From CALACW01 sp963627915 (GTDB lineage Bacteria > Bacillota > Clostridia > Oscillospirales > Acutalibacteraceae), in assembly GCA_963627915.1 (NCBI GenBank), contig CAVGCY010000062.1, forward strand, positions 1-52,841: a DNA stretch of 52,841 nucleotides. The letters run 5' to 3'. The notes under the pieces were generated by a model. The model made no database searches. It was given only the letters and a program-made list of their open reading frames with translations, and was not told the DNA's origin. The position numbers and the translations under genes were made by a program. This document shows, in pieces, positions 8,582 to 17,461 of this stretch (the first letter of the stretch is position 1; each line of letters opens with the position of its first letter).

Positions 8582-9289
8582 TTACGGAAGAAAACGTTTT
8601 GTCGTCATTCGTCCGTAATGCAGATCTGCTCTGAAGCCCTCAGCATATTCGACTCCGCACTGGCTTCCTCTGACTTTTGACGAGCTTCTGACAAAATCGA
8701 TAAAGTCGATTTTATCGTGCTCTCGCATCCACGTTATCTGAGAATCATGGCATGAGAGAGCTTTTAATTTAAGACCTATCGTATCGGAAATATCAACGTA
8801 TTCCGTAGGTGTGAATCCCGTGTTTGCAAGAGTATCCATCTGATACAGCGGACAGATTTCAACTGTCGGAAGCTTTTCTCCGTCGTCATAATGCGCAAGA
8901 CTTGCACAGCACGTCGCTCTGAAAACGAGCTTATATGTTTCGGTGTGATCGCGGTGATAGTCGTCCTCAGTATGAGTAATAATGAAATCGGGTCTTGTTT
9001 TACGTATAACGCGGACGAGCTTTTTAACCTGTTCGTTATCGTTGGAATCAACATACTGATCATCGATATTAAGAGTATAATGCTCCGCTCCGATAATTTC
9101 TGCAGCGCATTGCGCCTCTTTTGTTCTGATTTCGGAAAGCTCGTCCGGTTCAATTATAACATGTCCGAGATTTCCGTTTGAAACATGGCATACGTATACA
9201 TTGTGTCCCTGTTGTACGTACTTTGCGAGCGTACCGTAGCAGGCGATTTCCAAATCGTCCGGGTGCGCTCCTATTGCGAGAATATTCAT
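8582..9289 (-). CDS. PIG-L (LmbE-like) zinc deacetylase
   Basis: A 235-residue protein with an AGGAGG ribosome-binding site. The N-terminal AIGAHPDDLE motif supplies the histidine and aspartate zinc ligands typical of PIG-L/LmbE enzymes, and HTEDDYHRDHTET supplies the third histidine. Family members remove acetyl groups from N-acetylglucosaminyl conjugates, such as GlcNAc-phosphatidylinositol, GlcNAc-inositol in mycothiol synthesis and GlcNAc-malate in bacillithiol synthesis, or from chitooligosaccharides. It follows the IolR-like gene by 31 nt on the same strand and ends in its own terminator, so the two are probably cotranscribed. That pairing hints at an inositol- or hexosamine-linked substrate, but this is inference. 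Confidence 0.88.
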   Translation of the reverse strand: MNILAIGAHPDDLEIACYGTLAKYVQQGHNVYVCHVSNGNLGHVIIEPDELSEIRTKEAQCAAEIIGAEHYTLNIDDQYVDSNDNEQVKKLVRVIRKTRPDFIITHTEDDYHRDHTETYKLVFRATCCASLAHYDDGEKLPTVEICPLYQMDTLANTGFTPTEYVDISDTIGLKLKALSCHDSQITWMREHDKIDFIDFVRSSSKVRGSQCGVEYAEGFRADLHYGRMTTKRFLP

Positions 9290-9320
9290 TTCATTTCCTC
9301 CTGATATATAAAAAATTAAA

Positions 9321-10085
9321 TTAAATCGGTATGAGTTTCGTTCTGCGCTCAGCGAGATACTTTAAAAATTTTGCATTTCTCGGCATGTCGGTTATAAAAT
9401 AATCGAAGTCGCCTATCTGCGCGTATGTCATCAGGGAGTGTTTTCCGAACTTATCCATGTCGGCAAGAAGATAAAGCTCCATAGAGTTTGACATTGCAGT
9501 TTGCTTTATTGTATATTCTTCGGGCGTAGAGTTCATAACTCCTCCTTTCAGGGAAAAAGCCGTGCAGGTCAAAAACGCTTTGTTTATATTGTAACTTTTC
9601 AGACTTTCGACTGCCGGCGGTCCTATCAGTGCAGCAACCTTGCGCTCAAGTATTCCGGGAATTGCAATGAGCCTTACGTTGTCGAGATTCAAAGCCTTAA
9701 TAATGACCGAAACGCTGTTTGTGATAATCGTAACGTTCTTTTTATCGCTTAAATTATCTATTATTCCGACGGTTGTCGAGCCTGTGTCAATATAGATAAC
9801 GTCGTTATCCTTTACAAACTGCGCGGCTTTTTTTGCAAGCAGGGCTTTTGTCTCGGAATTTTTTATATTTCTCTCCGAATACGGGCGCAGACCTACAATT
9901 TCTTCCTTCTGTGCAGCGGTAACTCCGCCGTATATTTTCTTTATGTTTCCGCGCTGCAAAAGCGCAGATATGTCGCGTCTTACAGTATTTACGGAAACCT
10001 CGAAACGTTCGCAAAGCTCGTCAATCGACGCCGTGCGGTTCTTGAGGATATACATCTCCATTTCATCAATGCGCTGTTCCTTCAT
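9321..10085 (-). CDS. iolR: DeoR-family repressor, IolR-like
   Basis: A 254-residue protein from the ATG at 10085, preceded by GGAG at good spacing; an in-frame ATG at 10178 would add 31 residues outside the family's conserved start. Residues 1-60 form the DeoR winged helix-turn-helix, with helix S-V-N-T-V-R-R-D-I and the wing sequence KKIYGG. The remainder is the DeoRC sugar-phosphate isomerase-like sensor domain (YIDTGSTT, ITNS, GG). In Bacillus subtilis the divergent DeoR-family IolR represses the iol operon and is released by 2-deoxy-5-keto-gluconate 6-phosphate. Divergence from a complete iol operon here supports the same role. The symbol rests on family plus context. Confidence 0.82.
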   Translation of the reverse strand: MKEQRIDEMEMYILKNRTASIDELCERFEVSVNTVRRDISALLQRGNIKKIYGGVTAAQKEEIVGLRPYSERNIKNSETKALLAKKAAQFVKDNDVIYIDTGSTTVGIIDNLSDKKNVTIITNSVSVIIKALNLDNVRLIAIPGILERKVAALIGPPAVESLKSYNINKAFLTCTAFSLKGGVMNSTPEEYTIKQTAMSNSMELYLLADMDKFGKHSLMTYAQIGDFDYFITDMPRNAKFLKYLAERRTKLIPI

Positions 10086-10177
10086 AATAAGCTCCGTTTT
10101 TATCAGAAATTTGAGTATCTTTGCATTATTATAAACCATCAAAACATCTAAATCAAGGTGTATTTTATTTAATTGCA

Positions 10178-10214
10178 TGAGTAACTTTAGAATTATATAT
10201 GCAATAGTTGCTCA
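10178..10214. promoter_or_regulatory. possible IolR operator between iolR and iolJ
   Basis: TGAGTAAC (10178-10185) and GTTGCTCA (10207-10214) form an inverted repeat with one mismatch and 21 nt between the arms, just upstream of the iol -35 box. The spacing would suit a regulator that bridges two half-sites. It is unverified. Confidence 0.35.
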
Positions 10215-10229
10215 ATTTATGTTAAAATG

Positions 10230-10261
10230 TTGACAATGTTATGGGCATGTGTTAGTATAAT
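10230..10261 (+). promoter_or_regulatory. iol operon promoter
   Basis: TTGACA (10230-10235) is followed after 17 nt by TAGTAT (10253-10258). An overlapping TATAAT at 10256-10261 would give 20-nt spacing. It is the only consensus-like promoter in the iolR-iolJ gap. Confidence 0.7.
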
Positions 10262-10306
10262 CATGTAGATTTGTTTTTCTTAAATTATATTCAGATTCTT
10301 TAGAAT

Positions 10307-10349
10307 AAGGAGGATTCTTCGCGTATTAAGCGTTGAAAACAATGATATG
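10307..10349 (+). promoter_or_regulatory. iolJ ribosome-binding region with hairpin between Shine-Dalgarno and start
   Basis: AAGGAGGA (10307-10314) lies 32 nt before the iolJ ATG (10347), too far for direct use. Between them TTC-TT-CGC / GCG-TT-GAA (10315-10337) can fold as a hairpin with a symmetric UU/UU internal loop. If folded, 9 nt separate hairpin and ATG, restoring near-normal spacing. A two-codon frame ATG-ATA-TGA at 10342-10350 overlaps the true start codon. Confidence 0.45.
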
Positions 10350-11186
10350 AGTCTTGTACCTATGTCAAAAATTCTTGAATACGCCGAAAAAAACAACTGC
10401 GCCGCCGGCGCGTTCAGCGTAGGAAATATGGAGATGGTAATGGGTGCTGTAAGAGCCGCCGAGGAGTCGAACACCCCGATTATACTTCAGATTGCAGAAA
10501 AAAGGCTTGATTATTCTCCGATAGAGCTTATGGCTCCGATGATGGTTGCCGCCGCAAAAAATGCATGTGTGGATATCGCAGTTCATTTAGACCACGGAAT
10601 TACGCTTGAATGTATAGATAAAGCTCTTGAACTCGGTTTTACGTCCGTAATGCTTGACGCGTCACTTTTAAGCTTTGAGGATAATATAGAGATGACGAAA
10701 AAAGTTGTCGAAAAGGCAAGAAAATACTCTGCGACGGTTGAATCCGAGCTGGGCGTTGTCGGAGGAAACGAGGGTGATAACGCAGAACACAAAATTTTGT
10801 GCACAGACCCGGATAAGGCTGAGGAATTTGCCTCAAAAACAGGAATTGACTGTCTTGCCGTCGCAATAGGCAACGCGCACGGAAATTATCCTACGCTGCC
10901 TCAGCTTCGATTTGACATTCTCGAAAAAATAAATAAAACCGTATCCGTTCCGCTTGTTCTTCACGGAGGTACGGGAATGACTGACGATATGTTCAGAAAG
11001 GGAATTGATTTAGGTATAAGAAAAATCAACATTGCAACGGCTTCGTTCGACGCACTTGCCGTCAGTGCGAAAAAGTATTCCGATTCGTGCACAGGCAAAC
11101 CCGATTATTTTGCTTTGTCGTCCGCCGAAGCGACAGCAGTTTATGAAAACGTAAAAAGACATATTCAAATATTCAATAACAGATAA
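10347..11186 (+). CDS. iolJ: class II aldolase, probable 2-deoxy-5-keto-gluconate-6-phosphate aldolase
   Basis: A 279-residue class II fructose-bisphosphate-aldolase-family protein. The start MSLVPMSKILEYA matches the family's usual N-terminus, which supports this ATG despite the unusual leader. Zinc and catalytic landmarks are HLDHG near residue 80, ESELG, IGNAHGNY and LVLHGGTG. As first gene of a complete inositol operon it most likely splits 2-deoxy-5-keto-gluconate 6-phosphate into dihydroxyacetone phosphate and malonate semialdehyde, which IolA then uses. Sequence alone does not separate IolJ from fructose- or tagatose-bisphosphate aldolases, so the role is from context. A 12-nt gap leads to iolC. 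Confidence 0.85.
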   Translation: MSLVPMSKILEYAEKNNCAAGAFSVGNMEMVMGAVRAAEESNTPIILQIAEKRLDYSPIELMAPMMVAAAKNACVDIAVHLDHGITLECIDKALELGFTSVMLDASLLSFEDNIEMTKKVVEKARKYSATVESELGVVGGNEGDNAEHKILCTDPDKAEEFASKTGIDCLAVAIGNAHGNYPTLPQLRFDILEKINKTVSVPLVLHGGTGMTDDMFRKGIDLGIRKINIATASFDALAVSAKKYSDSCTGKPDYFALSSAEATAVYENVKRHIQIFNNR

Positions 11187-11198
11187 GGAGAGAGATTC

Positions 11199-12215
11199 AT
11201 GAGCTACATAGAATTTGATAAATCAAAAAAATACGACCTTATTCTTGTCGGCAGAATCGCCGTTGATCTTAACCCGGTGGATTATAACTGTCCGTTAAAC
11301 GAGAGCACGACTTTTAAAAGATATCTCGGAGGTTCACCCGCAAATATTGCGGTAGGTCTTGCAAGACTTGGTAAGAAATGCGGATTTTTCGCCCGAGTTT
11401 CGGACGATCAGTTCGGTACGTACGTAACCGATTTCTTTGATAAGGAGGGAATCGACACGTCGCGCATTGTTCGTTGCAGGAACGGAGAGAAGATAGGACT
11501 TACTTTTACCGAAATTAAATCCCCGACGGAGTCGAGCATCGTTATGTACAGAAACGAAGCCGCCGATTTGAAACTTGAATGCGCCGATATTGACGAGGAG
11601 TATATTAAGGAGGGCTCCGCCGTTCTTATTTCCGGTACGGCGCTTGCGGAAAGCCCGTCGAGAGAAGCTGCGCTGAAGACTGTCAGTCTTGCAAAAAAGA
11701 ATAATATCCCCGTTATATTCTGTATAGACTACAGAGCGTATAACTGGAAGAATAAAGATGAAATTGCAATTTACTATTCCGCAGTCGCGGAAAAATCCGA
11801 CATGATTATAGGTTCGCGTGAAGAATACGACCTTACCGAAGGGCTTCTCGGTCTTGAAGGTACGGACAGAGCCTCCGCCGATTACTGGACGAAAAAGAAT
11901 GCGAAAATCGTTATCGTAACTCACGGCAAGGAGGGGTCGACCGCTTATACAAACGACTCAAAGAGCTTTTCTATAAAGCCTTTCCCCGTAAAGCTTCTTA
12001 AATCCTTCGGCGGCGGAGACGGATATACATCAGCATTCCTTTACAGTCTTTTTGAGGGCAAGGAAATTATCGACTGTCTTGAGTTCGGAAGCGCTTCAGC
12101 CGCCATGCTCGTAGCTTCGCACGCATGCTCTCAGGATATGCCTAATGCCGAACAGGTTGAAAAATTCATTGCCGACGAAAAGGCCGAATACGGCGAAATG
12201 GTTGCAAGAGTTTGA
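11199..12215 (+). CDS. iolC: 5-dehydro-2-deoxygluconokinase (PfkB family)
   Basis: A 338-residue PfkB/ribokinase-family sugar kinase with a good AAGGAGAGA site. The N-terminal signature is YLGGSPANIAVGLARLG. The C-terminal catalytic motif reads FGGGDGYTSAF, with the catalytic aspartate in G-G-G-D; the usual form is GAGD, so the second position differs. IolC phosphorylates 2-deoxy-5-keto-D-gluconate, giving the inducer and the IolJ substrate. Position between iolJ and iolB supports the assignment. Confidence 0.9.
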   Translation: MSYIEFDKSKKYDLILVGRIAVDLNPVDYNCPLNESTTFKRYLGGSPANIAVGLARLGKKCGFFARVSDDQFGTYVTDFFDKEGIDTSRIVRCRNGEKIGLTFTEIKSPTESSIVMYRNEAADLKLECADIDEEYIKEGSAVLISGTALAESPSREAALKTVSLAKKNNIPVIFCIDYRAYNWKNKDEIAIYYSAVAEKSDMIIGSREEYDLTEGLLGLEGTDRASADYWTKKNAKIVIVTHGKEGSTAYTNDSKSFSIKPFPVKLLKSFGGGDGYTSAFLYSLFEGKEIIDCLEFGSASAAMLVASHACSQDMPNAEQVEKFIADEKAEYGEMVARV

Positions 12216-12234
12216 TTTATAAAGAGGGATAATT

Positions 12235-13008
12235 ATGTTTGAAAATTTACCTTTTGATAAAAGCGGCGAAAAAATACTTTGTTCAAGAAACGGAAAAAAT
12301 GCCGACATGCTTATGGACATTACCGTAAAACGCCTTGAAAAAGGAGAGAGTATGAATATTTTTTCCGTTGGCGATGAAACTGCCGTTCTTCTTATAAAAG
12401 GAAAAATAAAATTCAAATGGAACGGTGAAGAACGCGAATGTTCAAGACGCGACGCTTTTGAGATGAAACCGTACTGCCTGCATGCGGACGGAAACACTCC
12501 GATTGAAATCAATGCCGCAGAAACAAGCGAATTTGTAATCCAGCAGACGAATAACGATAAAAATTTCAAAGCGGTGTTCTATGCTCCCGAGGACTGTCTT
12601 TATCAGGAGTTCGGTCTGGGACAGTGGAACGGTACGGGACACAGAGTTGTTTCGACGATGTTCGACATAGACAATGCGCCTTATTCAAACATGGTTATGG
12701 GGGAGGTTTTCAATAAGCCCGGACGTTGGTCGAGCTATCCGCCCCATCATCATCCGCAGCCCGAGGTTTATTATTATCAGTTTGATAAGCCTCAAGGATT
12801 CGGCGCGTGCTTTAACGGCGACGAGGTTTATAAAAGCGTTGACGGATCGTGCTGCACGATAAGAAACGGTCAGGATCACGAACAGGTAGTCGCTCCCGGA
12901 TATAATATGTATTATGTATGGATGATACGTCACATTGACGGCGACCCTTGGTACAAGACGACGAGAATCGTTTCCGAAGAGCATAAATGGCTTCTTGAAG
13001 AAAAATAA
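12235..13008 (+). CDS. iolB: 5-deoxy-glucuronate isomerase
   Basis: A 257-residue bicupin protein. The C-terminal half holds SSYPPHHHPQPEVYYY and NGQDHEQVVAPGYNMYYVW, the conserved metal-binding cupin motifs of IolB/KduI-type isomerases. IolB converts 5-deoxy-D-glucuronate, made by IolD, into 2-deoxy-5-keto-gluconate for IolC. It sits in the operon with 19- and 51-nt gaps to its neighbours and is of normal family length. Confidence 0.93.
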   Translation: MFENLPFDKSGEKILCSRNGKNADMLMDITVKRLEKGESMNIFSVGDETAVLLIKGKIKFKWNGEERECSRRDAFEMKPYCLHADGNTPIEINAAETSEFVIQQTNNDKNFKAVFYAPEDCLYQEFGLGQWNGTGHRVVSTMFDIDNAPYSNMVMGEVFNKPGRWSSYPPHHHPQPEVYYYQFDKPQGFGACFNGDEVYKSVDGSCCTIRNGQDHEQVVAPGYNMYYVWMIRHIDGDPWYKTTRIVSEEHKWLLEEK

Positions 13009-13059
13009 TATTTCAATTCCGTTTATAAAATATGTTTATGATGAAAGGGAAGAATAAAT

Positions 13060-14982
13060 ATGCCTAAAATGACAATGGCTCAGGCTCTTGTAAAATTTCT
13101 TGATAATCAATATGTTTCCTTTGACGGAGTTGAAACAAAATTTGTCGAAGGAATATTTACGGTATTCGGACACGGAATAGTGGTCGGACTGGGTCAGGCT
13201 CTTGATGAGAACAGGGGTTCTCTTAAAGTTTTCCAGGGCAAAAACGAGCAGGGAATGGCTCACTGTGCGTCGGCTTTTGCAAAGCAGAACAACAGACGTA
13301 AAATAATAGCCTGTTCGTCCTCGATAGGTCCCGGCAGCGCGAATATGGTAACCGCCGCGGCAACGGCTACTGTAAATCATATTCCGCTTCTTCTGTTTCC
13401 GGCGGATACGTTTTCTACCCGTCAGCCGGATCCAGTTTTGCAACAATTTGAACAGTCCGGTTCACTTTCGATAACGACCAACGACGCTTTTAAACCCGTT
13501 TGCCGTTACTGGGACAGAATCGCTCGTCCGGAGCAGCTTATGACTGCCATGATAAACGCAATGAGGGCGTTGACAGATGTAGGCAATATGGGCGCGGTAT
13601 GTATTTCAATTCCTCAGGACGTAGAAGGCGAAAGCTATGATTATCCGGATTCATTCTTCGTAAAAAGAGTTCACAGAATTGCAAGACCTGTTCCGCAGGC
13701 GGAGGAAATTAACGATATCGCTTCAGTTATTGCAAATGCGAAAAAACCGCTTGTAATCTGCGGCGGCGGCGTAAGATATTCCGAAGCGGGAGATAAACTT
13801 TGCGCTTTTTGCGAAAAATTCAATATACCCTATGCGGATACACAGTCAGGCAAGAGCGCGACAAAGTCATCTCATTATTTAAATCTCGGCGGTATCGGCG
13901 TTACGGGTAACGCCGCCGCAAATTCAATAGCAAAGGATGCAGACGTTGTAATCGGCGTAGGAACGAGATTTTCCGATTTTACAACAGCGTCAAAATCTCT
14001 TTATCGAAATCCGAATGTAAAATTCGTTACAATAAATACTTCGCGTTTTGACGCATATAAGCTTGATGCCGTAAAATGTGTTGCCGATGCAAAGCTCGGT
14101 ATAGAAGCTCTTTCGGATAAACTTGAAAGTCTTTCGTATAAGAGCGAATACACAAATGAGATAAAAGAGGCAAAGGACGCCTGGGCGTTGGAAATGAAGC
14201 GTCTTGCCGGTTACCGTTATGACGACAACTTCGAGCCTATGATAAAGGCAGGCTATGAAAGAAGTATCGGCGACTTTGTAAAAATGACGGGAAGTAACAT
14301 TACTCAGACCTCCGCTGTCGCGCTTATCAGAGAGATTATTTCTCCCGACGCGATAGCCGTAGCCGCGGCAGGTTCTCTTCCCGGATGTCTTCAGAGAATG
14401 TGGACCACCGATGTTAAGGATTCGTATAATATGGAATACGGCTACTCATGCATGGGCTATGAGATTGCCGGAGCGCTCGGCTCAAAGCTTGCCGAGCCGG
14501 GCAGGGAAGTTTACGCTTTCTGCGGCGACGGAAGCTATTTGATGCTTCACTCCGAGCTTGTGACATCAATTCAGGAACGTAAAAAAATAAACGTTCTTCT
14601 GTTTGACAATTCGGGCTTCGGATGTATCAATAATCTTCAGATGAGCAACGGGATAGGAAACCTTGCAACGGAGTTCAGAAGCCGTGACGATAACGGTGAG
14701 CTTTTAGGCGAGTTTGTACCCATTGATTTTGCAAAATGCGCTTCCGGCTACGGCGTCAAGACATATACCGTAAAAAATCTTGACGAACTGAGAAACGCGC
14801 TTGAGGACAGCAAGAAGCAGACTGTTTCAACGCTTATTGATATTAAGGTACTTCCGAAGACAATGAGCGACGGCTACGGCGCGTGGTGGCATGTCGGTAT
14901 AGCGTCGACAAGCTCGAAAAAGAGCGTAAACGAAGCATACGAGAATAAAAAAATGAATTTGGATAAAGCGAGGAAATATTAA
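13060..14982 (+). CDS. iolD: 3D-(3,5/4)-trihydroxycyclohexane-1,2-dione hydrolase, ThDP enzyme
   Basis: A 640-residue thiamine-diphosphate enzyme of the acetolactate-synthase fold: N-terminal pyrimidine-binding domain (GHGIVVGLGQAL, with HCASAFAKQ), a central domain around residues 220-350 (GGIGVTGNAAAN), and a C-terminal pyrophosphate-binding domain with the Mg2+ motif AFCGDGSYLM and downstream N-S-G-F-G. IolD opens the cyclohexane-dione ring to 5-deoxy-glucuronate. The stop codon is 1 nt before the iolE ATG, indicating translational coupling. Length and position match IolD. Confidence 0.95.
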   Translation: MPKMTMAQALVKFLDNQYVSFDGVETKFVEGIFTVFGHGIVVGLGQALDENRGSLKVFQGKNEQGMAHCASAFAKQNNRRKIIACSSSIGPGSANMVTAAATATVNHIPLLLFPADTFSTRQPDPVLQQFEQSGSLSITTNDAFKPVCRYWDRIARPEQLMTAMINAMRALTDVGNMGAVCISIPQDVEGESYDYPDSFFVKRVHRIARPVPQAEEINDIASVIANAKKPLVICGGGVRYSEAGDKLCAFCEKFNIPYADTQSGKSATKSSHYLNLGGIGVTGNAAANSIAKDADVVIGVGTRFSDFTTASKSLYRNPNVKFVTINTSRFDAYKLDAVKCVADAKLGIEALSDKLESLSYKSEYTNEIKEAKDAWALEMKRLAGYRYDDNFEPMIKAGYERSIGDFVKMTGSNITQTSAVALIREIISPDAIAVAAAGSLPGCLQRMWTTDVKDSYNMEYGYSCMGYEIAGALGSKLAEPGREVYAFCGDGSYLMLHSELVTSIQERKKINVLLFDNSGFGCINNLQMSNGIGNLATEFRSRDDNGELLGEFVPIDFAKCASGYGVKTYTVKNLDELRNALEDSKKQTVSTLIDIKVLPKTMSDGYGAWWHVGIASTSSKKSVNEAYENKKMNLDKARKY

Positions 14983-14983
14983 T

Positions 14984-15877
14984 ATGCTTGATAAAAACAA
15001 AGTAAAACTCGGTATCGCGCCGATAGCTTGGACAAATGACGATATGCCGGACTTGGGCAGTGAAAACACCTTTGAACAGTGCATTTCCGAAATGGCTCTT
15101 GCGGGCTTTACCGGCTGTGAGGTCGGAAATAAATATCCTAAGGATTCCGATGTTCTCAAAAAGGCTCTTGATCTGAGAGGCATGCAGATATGCAACGCAT
15201 GGTTTTCCGCATTCCTTACTACAAAGCCCTATGAAGAAACTGAAAAGGAATTTATAAAGCATATTACGTTTTTAAAGAAAATGGGCGCAAAGGTCGTAGG
15301 CATGAGCGAACAGGGGCATTCCATACAGGGAACCGACAAGTCGATTTTTGAGGAAAAATACATCATGAACGACGAGGAGTGGGATAAGCTCTGTACGGGT
15401 GTAAACAAACTCGGTAAAATCGCTAAGGATATGGGCATTGCTCTTACGTTTCATCATCATATGGGAACGGTAGTTCAGACAGAAGCGGAAATCGACAGAC
15501 TTATGGAGAATACCGATCCTGAATATTTCAGCCTGCTGTTTGATTCCGGTCATCTTGCGTACTGCGGCGAGGACTATATGTCTGTTCTTAAAAAATACAT
15601 AGGCAGAATCAAACACGTTCATCTTAAGGATATCCGTCCCGAAAAGATTGAGGAGGTTAAAAAGAATCACCTTTCTTTCTTACAGGGCGTAAGACTCGGA
15701 ACATTTACCGTCCCCGGAGATGGAGCTATTGATTTTGTTCCGATATTCGATGTATTGAGTGAAAACGGATATGAGGGCTATGTGCTTGTTGAGGCAGAGC
15801 AGGATCCCGCTGTAGCTAATCCGTTTGAATATGCATTAAAGGCGAGGAAATATATTGCCGAAAAAGCAGGCATATAA
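14984..15877 (+). CDS. iolE: inosose dehydratase
   Basis: A 297-residue xylose-isomerase-like TIM-barrel protein. Metal-site segments include LTFHHHMGTVVQT, LLFDSGHLAYCGED and IKHVHLKDI, and the C-terminal VLVEAEQDP is typical of IolE. It dehydrates scyllo-inosose (2-keto-myo-inositol), the IolG product, to the dione used by IolD. It starts 1 nt after the iolD stop. Confidence 0.94.
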   Translation: MLDKNKVKLGIAPIAWTNDDMPDLGSENTFEQCISEMALAGFTGCEVGNKYPKDSDVLKKALDLRGMQICNAWFSAFLTTKPYEETEKEFIKHITFLKKMGAKVVGMSEQGHSIQGTDKSIFEEKYIMNDEEWDKLCTGVNKLGKIAKDMGIALTFHHHMGTVVQTEAEIDRLMENTDPEYFSLLFDSGHLAYCGEDYMSVLKKYIGRIKHVHLKDIRPEKIEEVKKNHLSFLQGVRLGTFTVPGDGAIDFVPIFDVLSENGYEGYVLVEAEQDPAVANPFEYALKARKYIAEKAGI

Positions 15878-15915
15878 GTATATAATTTAATTATCAATCA
15901 AAAGGAGATATCATA

Positions 15916-17421
15916 ATGGCTGAAAAATTAAAGTATTTTTGCAACGGTCAGTATGTTGAGTCTAAGACCGATAAATACTATGACCTTCACAATCCCTCGA
16001 CCGGCGAGGTTACGGGTTATGCTCCGTGCTGCACGGCGGACGAGGTTAACGAAGCCGTCGCGGCGGCAAAGGCCGCATTCCCCGGCTGGAGCGGTACTCC
16101 CGCTATCAAGAGAGCGCAGATAATGTACAAAATCCGTGATCTTATCATGGAGCACATGGATGAGCTTACAATGCTTGTAGCTGAGGAAAACGGCAAGGTA
16201 TGGGCTGAAGCCGAAGGCGACGTTCTCAAGGCAAAGGAGGGTACCGAGCTTGCAACTCAGGTTCCGTCGCTTATGATGGGCGAGAGCGTTATGGATGCCT
16301 CAAGAGGTTATGACACTGTTAAATACCGTGAGCCTCTCGGCGTTTTTGCCGGTATTGTTCCCGTAAACTTTCCGGCTATGATTCCGTTCGGATGGATGGC
16401 GCCGACATGTATCGCATGCGGTAATACAATGGTATTAAAAGCGGCAAGTCTTACTCCGAGAACCGCGCTTCGTATCGCGGAGCTTTATAAGGAGGCGGGC
16501 ATACCCGACGGCGTTATCAATATAGTTACATGTTCGAGAAACGAGATAAACGTGCTTCTCGATCATCCCGATATCAAGGGCATTACGTTTGTTGGCTCAA
16601 CTCCCGTAGGAAAGATTATTTATGAGAGAGCGGCCAGGGCGGGCAAGAGAGTTCAGGCTCTCTGTCAGGCAAAGAATCACGCGCTTGTTATGTCCGATAC
16701 TCCCATTGAGAGAACCGTTGCGGGAGTTATCAATTCAGCGTTCGGATGCGCGGGTCAGAGATGTATGGCTCTCTCGTGCTGCGTAGTAGAGGACAGTATT
16801 GCCGATAAATTTGTTGCCGAGCTTAAAAAGCAGGCTTCAAATATCAAGGTAGGCCCCGCTTACGACAAGACTTCCAAACTCGGCCCGATTACCTATAAAA
16901 AACATTATGACGAGGTTATTGCCGATATTAATAAGGGTATTAATGAGGGTGCAGAGCTTGTTCTTGACGGCAGAAACTGCGTTGTTGAAGGCTATGAAAA
17001 CGGCTACTATGTAGGACCTACCGTATTTGATCATGTAACCGAGGATATGACCATAGGCAGAGATGAAGTTTTCGGTCCCGTTCTTTGCATTAAGAGATGC
17101 AAGGATTTCAATGAGGGTCTTGAAATTATGAACGCTAACCCTTACGCGAACGGCTCTGTTATATTTACGCAGAACGGTTATTTTGCAAGAGAATTTGTAC
17201 GTCATACGGACGGCGGTATGGTCGGCGTTAACGTGGGAATCCCCGTACCTATCGGATTCTTCCCGTTCTCAGGTCATAAAAATTCATTCTTCGGCGATCT
17301 TCATTGCCTCGGTAAGGACGCGTACAGATTCTATACGGAGTCAAAGACCGTTACAACACGCTGGTTTGACGAGGATGAGAGCAAAAACACGGTCGTTTCC
17401 ACATGGGACGGAACAATTTAA
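15916..17421 (+). CDS. iolA: malonate/methylmalonate-semialdehyde dehydrogenase (CoA-acylating)
   Basis: A 501-residue aldehyde dehydrogenase with an AAGGAGA site. NAD-fold and active-site motifs are FVGSTPVGK, LCQAKNHALV and GCAGQRCMA with the catalytic cysteine. The MmsA/IolA signature region and the C-terminal FPFSGHKNSFFGDLH match the subfamily. It oxidises malonate semialdehyde from IolJ to acetyl-CoA and CO2, completing the pathway. Confidence 0.94.
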   Translation: MAEKLKYFCNGQYVESKTDKYYDLHNPSTGEVTGYAPCCTADEVNEAVAAAKAAFPGWSGTPAIKRAQIMYKIRDLIMEHMDELTMLVAEENGKVWAEAEGDVLKAKEGTELATQVPSLMMGESVMDASRGYDTVKYREPLGVFAGIVPVNFPAMIPFGWMAPTCIACGNTMVLKAASLTPRTALRIAELYKEAGIPDGVINIVTCSRNEINVLLDHPDIKGITFVGSTPVGKIIYERAARAGKRVQALCQAKNHALVMSDTPIERTVAGVINSAFGCAGQRCMALSCCVVEDSIADKFVAELKKQASNIKVGPAYDKTSKLGPITYKKHYDEVIADINKGINEGAELVLDGRNCVVEGYENGYYVGPTVFDHVTEDMTIGRDEVFGPVLCIKRCKDFNEGLEIMNANPYANGSVIFTQNGYFAREFVRHTDGGMVGVNVGIPVPIGFFPFSGHKNSFFGDLHCLGKDAYRFYTESKTVTTRWFDEDESKNTVVSTWDGTI

Positions 17422-17461
17422 TTAAAGAGAAAATAAAATTTTAATAAAAGGGAGATAATTT

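Noticed and set aside
10086..10178. 31-residue N-terminal extension of the IolR-like protein
   Set aside because: The DeoR helix-turn-helix begins just after the ATG at 10085, which has a ribosome-binding site.
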